Shown in pieces: positions 60,233-64,000 of a stretch of DNA of 64,000 nucleotides. The translations under genes were made by a program, and so were the position numbers. The DNA comes from Erythrobacter sp. WG (lineage in GTDB: Bacteria; Pseudomonadota; Alphaproteobacteria; Sphingomonadales; Sphingomonadaceae): assembly GCF_026586795.1 (NCBI RefSeq), contig NZ_JAPFGY010000007.1, forward strand, positions 1 to 64,000, given 5' to 3'. Numbering within the stretch: position 1 is the stretch's first letter; each line of letters starts with the position of its first letter. The notes under the pieces were generated by a model. The model saw nothing but the letters and a program-made list of their open reading frames with translations, searched no databases and was not told where the DNA came from.

Positions 60233-61444
60233 ATGAACTCTCCCAATTCCTTCCGCAACCAGCCTGACGATCGCGGCCATTTCGGCCAGTTCGGAGGGCG
60301 CTATGTCGCCGAGACGCTGATGCCGCTGGTGCTCGATCTCGAGCGCGAATACAGGAAGGCGCAGGCTGACCCGGCGTTCCAGGCCGAGTTCGACGACCTG
60401 CTGGAGCACTATGTCGGCCGTCCGAGCCCGCTCTACTTCGCGCCCCGGCTGACGCAAGAGCTGGGCGGCGCACAAGTGTGGTTCAAGCGCGACGAACTCA
60501 ATCACACCGGCGCGCACAAGATCAACAATTGCATCGGGCAGATCCTGCTGGCGATCCGCATGGGCAAAACCCGCATCATCGCCGAAACCGGCGCGGGCCA
60601 GCACGGCGTGGCAACGGCGACGGTCTGCGCGCGCTTCGGCCTGCCTTGCGTGATCTACATGGGCGCCGAGGACGTGAAGCGCCAGTCGCCCAACGTGTTC
60701 CGCATGAAGCTGCTGGGGGCCGAGGTGGTCCCCGTGACCAGCGGCGGCGCGACCCTGAAGGACGCGATGAACGAGGGCCTGCGCGACTGGGTCGCGAACG
60801 TCCACGACACCTTCTACATCATCGGCACCGCGGCGGGCCCCCACCCCTACCCCGAGATGGTCCGCAACTTCCAGAGCGTGATCGGCAAGGAAGCCCGCGC
60901 CCAGATGCTCGCCCGCACCGGACGCATCCCCGATCTGCTGGTCGCGGCGATCGGCGGCGGATCGAATGCGCTGGGGCTGTTTCACCCCTTCCTCGATGAT
61001 CCGAGCGTCAAGATGCTCGGCGTCGAAGCGGCGGGTCACGGGCTTGATGGCGACGAGCACGCGGCGAGCCTGCTCGGAGGATCGCCCGGCGTGCTCCACG
61101 GCAACCGCACCTACCTGCTCCAGGACGCGGACGGCCAGATCACCGAGGGCCACTCGATCAGCGCCGGCCTCGACTACCCCGGCATCGGGCCGGAGCATGC
61201 ATGGCTGAAGGAAAGCGGCCGCGTCGATTACACTGCCGTCACCGACGAGGAGGCGCTCGACGCCTTCCAGCTGCTCTGCGCGACCGAGGGGATCATTCCC
61301 GCGCTGGAGCCCTCGCACGCCATCGCCGCGGTGAAGAAGGTCGCGCCGACGATGCCGAAGGACTCGATCATCCTCGCCAACCTGTGCGGGCGCGGCGACA
61401 AGGACATCTTCACCGTGGCGGAGCGTCTGGGGGTGGAGCTTTGA
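60233..61444 (+). CDS. trpB: Tryptophan synthase beta chain
   Basis: 403 residues; condenses indole and serine with [19 protein letters not shown], the PLP lysine in [22 protein letters not shown], and GGGSNALG phosphate loop are present. Followed at once by an AT-richer gene of unknown origin rather than trpA. Confidence 0.97.
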   Translation: MNSPNSFRNQPDDRGHFGQFGGRYVAETLMPLVLDLEREYRKAQADPAFQAEFDDLLEHYVGRPSPLYFAPRLTQELGGAQVWFKRDELNHTGAHKINNCIGQILLAIRMGKTRIIAETGAGQHGVATATVCARFGLPCVIYMGAEDVKRQSPNVFRMKLLGAEVVPVTSGGATLKDAMNEGLRDWVANVHDTFYIIGTAAGPHPYPEMVRNFQSVIGKEARAQMLARTGRIPDLLVAAIGGGSNALGLFHPFLDDPSVKMLGVEAAGHGLDGDEHAASLLGGSPGVLHGNRTYLLQDADGQITEGHSISAGLDYPGIGPEHAWLKESGRVDYTAVTDEEALDAFQLLCATEGIIPALEPSHAIAAVKKVAPTMPKDSIILANLCGRGDKDIFTVAERLGVEL

Positions 61445-61470
61445 CAGCTCATGGGGTCGATCTGTCGCAG

Positions 61471-61947
61471 ATGTCGCCACTGGCGCTTTTGGGTCTTCAC
61501 AGCGCGATCGGTGAGGAGCTCCGTAGGCGCGAACTCATCCGCAGTTCTAACAACCCGGTTGGAGATTTAGCTGAGACTCTGTTTTGCAAAGCCTTCGAGT
61601 GGAGGCAGGCTCCTGCTTCTATGCCTGCGGCAGATGCTGTGGGTGCTGATCGGATTCGATACCAAATCAAAGCTAGACGGGTCACTGCCAACAACGGATC
61701 AAGGCAGCTAAGCGCAATCCGGAATTTGAGTCAGGACGGTTTTGACATCTTGGCTGGCGTGCTGTTCCGAGAAGACTACTCCATTTATAGAGCCGCGTTA
61801 GTTCCGATTTCAGTAGTCCGGCAGAATTCTCGCTTTCAAGGCCATACAAATTCAGCATTATTCCATCTGCGGGACTCGGTTTGGGATATTGATGGCGTCG
61901 TCGATGTAACTATGCCTTTGAGATCGTTCGCGCTGCAATGGAAATGA
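61471..61947 (+). CDS. PD-(D/E)XK nuclease-like protein of unknown function
   Basis: 158 residues from ATG 61471 (168 if the TTG at 61441, overlapping the trpB stop, is used; neither start has a good ribosome binding site). The arrangement GDLAE (Glu35), ADAVGAD (Asp55) and YQIKARR (Gln65-Lys67) resembles the E...D...QxK core of restriction-endonuclease-like folds. The DNA is clearly AT-richer than its neighbours with rarer codons (TTT, ATT, TCT, AGA), suggesting acquisition. The last four bases overlap the trpA start (ATGA), so trpA translation may depend on it. Function unknown; a DUF6998-type family is possible. Confidence 0.68.
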   Translation: MSPLALLGLHSAIGEELRRRELIRSSNNPVGDLAETLFCKAFEWRQAPASMPAADAVGADRIRYQIKARRVTANNGSRQLSAIRNLSQDGFDILAGVLFREDYSIYRAALVPISVVRQNSRFQGHTNSALFHLRDSVWDIDGVVDVTMPLRSFALQWK

Positions 61948-62735
61948 GCAATCAATTGACCCGCCTCACCACCACCTTCGCCCAGCCCCGCCCCGCCCTC
62001 GTGTGCTTCATCACCGCGGGCGATGGTGACACCGCGGCCAATCTCGATGCGCTGGTGGAAGCCGGGGCGGATGTGATCGAATTGGGCATGCCCTTCACCG
62101 ATCCCATGGCCGATGGCCCCGCGATCCAGAGCGCCAATCTGCGTTCGCTCGGCGCAGGCACCACGACCGCGGACGTGCTGCGCTACGCCACCGACTTTCG
62201 CGCACGGCACCCGCAAGTGCCGCTCGTGCTGATGGGCTATGCCAACCCGATGGTGCGCCGCGGGCCAGAGTGGTTCGCCGAGGCCGCCGCAGCAGCAGGC
62301 GTCGATGGCGTCATCTGCGTCGACATTCCGCCCGAGGAGGATGACGCGCTCGGCCCGGCCCTGCGCGCCAAGGGCATCGCCCCGATCCGCCTTGCCACCC
62401 CCACCACCGATGCGGCGCGCCTGCCGCAGGTGCTCGAGGGGTCGGAAGGGTTCCTCTACTACGTCTCGGTCGCCGGGATCACCGGCAAGCAGCAAGCGCA
62501 GATCGCCAGCATCGAAGCCAATGTGGCGCGCATCAAGCAATCCACCAACATTCCGGTCGCGGTCGGCTTCGGCGTGAGGACGCCCGAACAAGCCGCCGAA
62601 ATCGCCAAGGTGGCTGACGGTGTGGTCGTCGGATCGGCGTTGGTCGAAATCTGCGGCGAGCATCGCGCCGATGCGCCCAAGCACCTCAAGACCCTCACGG
62701 CCGCCCTCGCCGCAGCGGTGCACACCGCCCGCTAG
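61944..62735 (+). CDS. trpA: Tryptophan synthase alpha chain
   Basis: 263 residues; cleaves indoleglycerol phosphate and passes indole to TrpB. Catalytic residues lie in LVEAGADVIELGMPFTDPMADGP (Glu and Asp) and the phosphate loop GFGVRTPEQA. ATG 61944 overlaps the preceding stop (ATGA); an ATG at 61938 would add two residues. Normally paired directly with trpB. Confidence 0.96.
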   Translation: MSNQLTRLTTTFAQPRPALVCFITAGDGDTAANLDALVEAGADVIELGMPFTDPMADGPAIQSANLRSLGAGTTTADVLRYATDFRARHPQVPLVLMGYANPMVRRGPEWFAEAAAAAGVDGVICVDIPPEEDDALGPALRAKGIAPIRLATPTTDAARLPQVLEGSEGFLYYVSVAGITGKQQAQIASIEANVARIKQSTNIPVAVGFGVRTPEQAAEIAKVADGVVVGSALVEICGEHRADAPKHLKTLTAALAAAVHTAR

Positions 62736-62740
62736 AATTT

Positions 62741-62842
62741 CGTCATCGCGAGGAGCGCAGCGACGCGGCAATCCATCGAGGAACGTCGCGGCCTGCTCGA
62801 CCGTTTGTCCATGGATTGCTTCGCCTCCGGCTCGCAATGACG
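62741..62842. repeat. Palindromic repeat, family B (copy 2)
   Basis: 102-bp imperfect inverted repeat from CGTCATCGCGAGGAGCG to GGCTCGCAATGACG, with GCGGCAATCCATCG and CCATGGATTGCTTCGCC inside, in the trpA-accD gap. It matches the element at 33079-33156 at both arms, with a longer centre. Confidence 0.82.
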
Positions 62843-62867
62843 AAAGAATTCGATTAGGACACCGCCC

Positions 62868-63719
62868 ATGAACTGGTTCACCCGCGTCCGCAATTCGCTG
62901 GGCTTCGCGCCCGAGAAGAAGTCCACCGAGAAGGACTTGTGGATCAAGTGCCCCTCCTGCCAGGAGATGCTCTTCGTCGCGGATTACGAGGCGAACCTTT
63001 CGGTCTGCCCCAAGTGCGAGCATCACGGGCGGATCGGCGCCGACGCGCGGCTGGCGCTGCTGCTCGATCCGGGCTTTGAGGTGCTTCCCCTCCCCAAGGT
63101 CACCGAAGACCCGCTCCAGTTCAAGGACACCAAGAAATACACCGACCGCCTCAAGGCCGCGCGCGCCGCGAACCCGCATGAGGACGCCTTCGTGACCGGT
63201 TCGGGCTTCATCGACGCCAAGCCCGCTGTCGTCGGCGTGCAGGACTTCAGCTTCATGGGCGGATCGATGGGCATGGCCGTGGGCCAGGCCTTCTGCGAGG
63301 GCGCGCAGAAGGCGCTGGATCGCAAATGCGCCTATGTCGTGGTGACCGCGGCCGGCGGCGCGCGGATGCAGGAGGGGATCCTTTCCCTCATGCAGATGCC
63401 GCGTGCGACCGTCATGACCCGGCGCCTGCGCAACGCGGGCCTGCCCTATATCGTCGTCCTCACCGACCCCACCACCGGCGGGGTCACCGCGAGCTACGCG
63501 ATGCTCGGCGACATCCACATCGCCGAGCCGGGCGCGCTCATCGGCTTCGCCGGGCAGCGCGTCATCCAGGACACCATCCGCGAGCAGCTGCCCGAGGGCT
63601 TCCAGCGCGCCGAATACCTGCACAAGCACGGCATGGTCGACATGGTCGTCCACCGCCGCGAGCTGAAGGCGACGCTGGCCAGCGTGCTGGATTATCTGTC
63701 GCCCGTGAAGGCGGCGTAA
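62868..63719 (+). CDS. accD: Acetyl-CoA carboxylase carboxyltransferase subunit beta
   Basis: 283 residues; transfers CO2 from biotin to acetyl-CoA with AccA. N-terminal zinc ribbon (CPSCQEM and CPKCEHHG), then the carboxyltransferase core with [18 protein letters not shown] and [12 protein letters not shown]. trpA-accD-folC is a common alphaproteobacterial order. Confidence 0.96.
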   Translation: MNWFTRVRNSLGFAPEKKSTEKDLWIKCPSCQEMLFVADYEANLSVCPKCEHHGRIGADARLALLLDPGFEVLPLPKVTEDPLQFKDTKKYTDRLKAARAANPHEDAFVTGSGFIDAKPAVVGVQDFSFMGGSMGMAVGQAFCEGAQKALDRKCAYVVVTAAGGARMQEGILSLMQMPRATVMTRRLRNAGLPYIVVLTDPTTGGVTASYAMLGDIHIAEPGALIGFAGQRVIQDTIREQLPEGFQRAEYLHKHGMVDMVVHRRELKATLASVLDYLSPVKAA

Positions 63720-63721
63720 GT

Positions 63722-63820
63722 CCCCCCTCCCGCTTGCGGGAGGGGCAGGGGGTGGGCAAGTGCGAGCCATGTCCGCACGTGATTCGTTCCCACCCCAAAC
63801 CCCTCCCGCAGGCGGGAGGG
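63722..63820. repeat. Palindromic repeat, family D
   Basis: Two hairpins of the type CCCCTCCCGCTTGCGGGAGGGG (near 63724-63746, split here as CCCCTCCCGC/GCGGGAGGGG) and CCCTCCCGCAGGCGGGAGGG (63801-63820), separated by complementary CAGGGGGTGGG and CCCACCCC-like stretches, so the whole can fold as one long palindrome. It fills the accD-folC gap and its last arm supplies GGGAGGGG ahead of the folC start. Confidence 0.8.
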
Positions 63821-63827
63821 GCTTCCT

Positions 63828-64000
63828 GTGAGAGACTTCGGCAAATCCGACGACCCGCGCGTTCAGGCCCAGCTTGATCGGCTTGGGCGCCTAAGCCTGC
63901 CGCAGGGGCGTTTGGGCCTCGGTACGATCCGCGCGCTGATGGAGCGCCTCGGCAATCCGCACCGCCAGCTGCCGCCCACCTTCCACGTCGCGGGCACCAA
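63828..64000 (+). CDS. folC: Bifunctional folylpolyglutamate/dihydrofolate synthase (partial, 5' end)
   Basis: The window ends after 57 codons. The visible part (LGLGTIRALMERLGNPHRQLP, then FHVAGT) is the FolC N-terminus leading into its P-loop. FolC adds glutamate to (dihydro)folate. GTG 63828 is the start; the GGGAGGGG seven bases upstream belongs to the adjacent repeat. The position after accD supports the call. Confidence 0.88.
   Translation, partial: MRDFGKSDDPRVQAQLDRLGRLSLPQGRLGLGTIRALMERLGNPHRQLPPTFHVAGT

Overview
The window is high-GC chromosomal DNA from an alphaproteobacterium. The best fit is Sphingomonadales, probably Erythrobacteraceae or a close relative. The evidence is gene content and order: atpI-atpB-atpE-atpF'-atpF, ffh-rpsP-rimM-trmD-rplS, rpsF-rpsR-rplI, lapA-like/pyrF/trpF/trpB/trpA/accD/folC, a FYDLN-acid (TIGR02300) protein and DUF808/DUF2855/DUF427 proteins. 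Nearly all of it is housekeeping sequence with tightly packed, often overlapping (ATGA/TGATG) genes. No insertion sequence, prophage or CRISPR array was seen. Two perfect parS palindromes (24037-24052 and 49211-49226) suggest that the window lies in the origin-proximal, ParB-loaded part of the chromosome.

Layout, left to right. 0.2-5.8 kb: a membrane PAS-GGDEF-EAL-PilZ c-di-GMP protein, then a PHA synthase and a PHA depolymerase, both resembling the Pseudomonas medium-chain-length type. 5.8-10 kb: DUF427, a glycerophosphodiester phosphodiesterase, an N-acyl-D-amino-acid deacylase-type amidohydrolase and DUF2855. 10-15.7 kb: dnaN, fabG-fabD, and a divergent LD-carboxypeptidase/Mur-ligase pair that looks like peptidoglycan recycling. 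15.7-20.2 kb: transglutaminase, DUF1963, GST and DUF808 genes. 20.2-26.3 kb: rpsF-rpsR-rplI, AMP nucleosidase, an SDR, parS number 1, then rimK, a RimB-like protease and a hydrolase. 26.3-28.5 kb: a decaying marR-emrA-emrB efflux locus. 28.5-33 kb: DsbA-like isomerase, lipoprotein, asd and an S9 peptidase.

33-39.6 kb: the ffh-rpsP-rimM-trmD-rplS ribosome-maturation operon, with a membrane protein and a nitrilase gene embedded between rimM and trmD, followed upstream by tRNA-Ala(GGC). 39.7-46.8 kb: aroA-CBU_0592-cmk, rpsA, gloB, a quinone oxidoreductase and a flavodoxin-fold gene. 47-49.7 kb: the F0 ATP synthase operon with parS number 2 between atpI and atpB. 49.8-53.7 kb: a ydbH-ynbE-ydbL envelope lipid-transport operon. 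53.7-64 kb: radC, an acyltransferase, purB and the pyrF-trp-accD-folC cluster, cut by the window end inside folC.

The most interesting signals are as follows. (1) A palindromic REP-like element sits in frame inside the trmD coding sequence (34108-34185) and adds about 26 residues; a homologous copy lies in the trpF-trpB spacer. (2) At least three further palindromic repeat families lie at gene borders, one of which appears to supply the folC ribosome binding site. (3) Both parS sites carry the same one-sided array of AGACCCC-like units. (4) An AT-richer PD-(D/E)XK-like gene of unknown function is wedged between trpB and trpA. (5) The emrAB locus has a broken marR and an emrB lacking about 300 internal codons.
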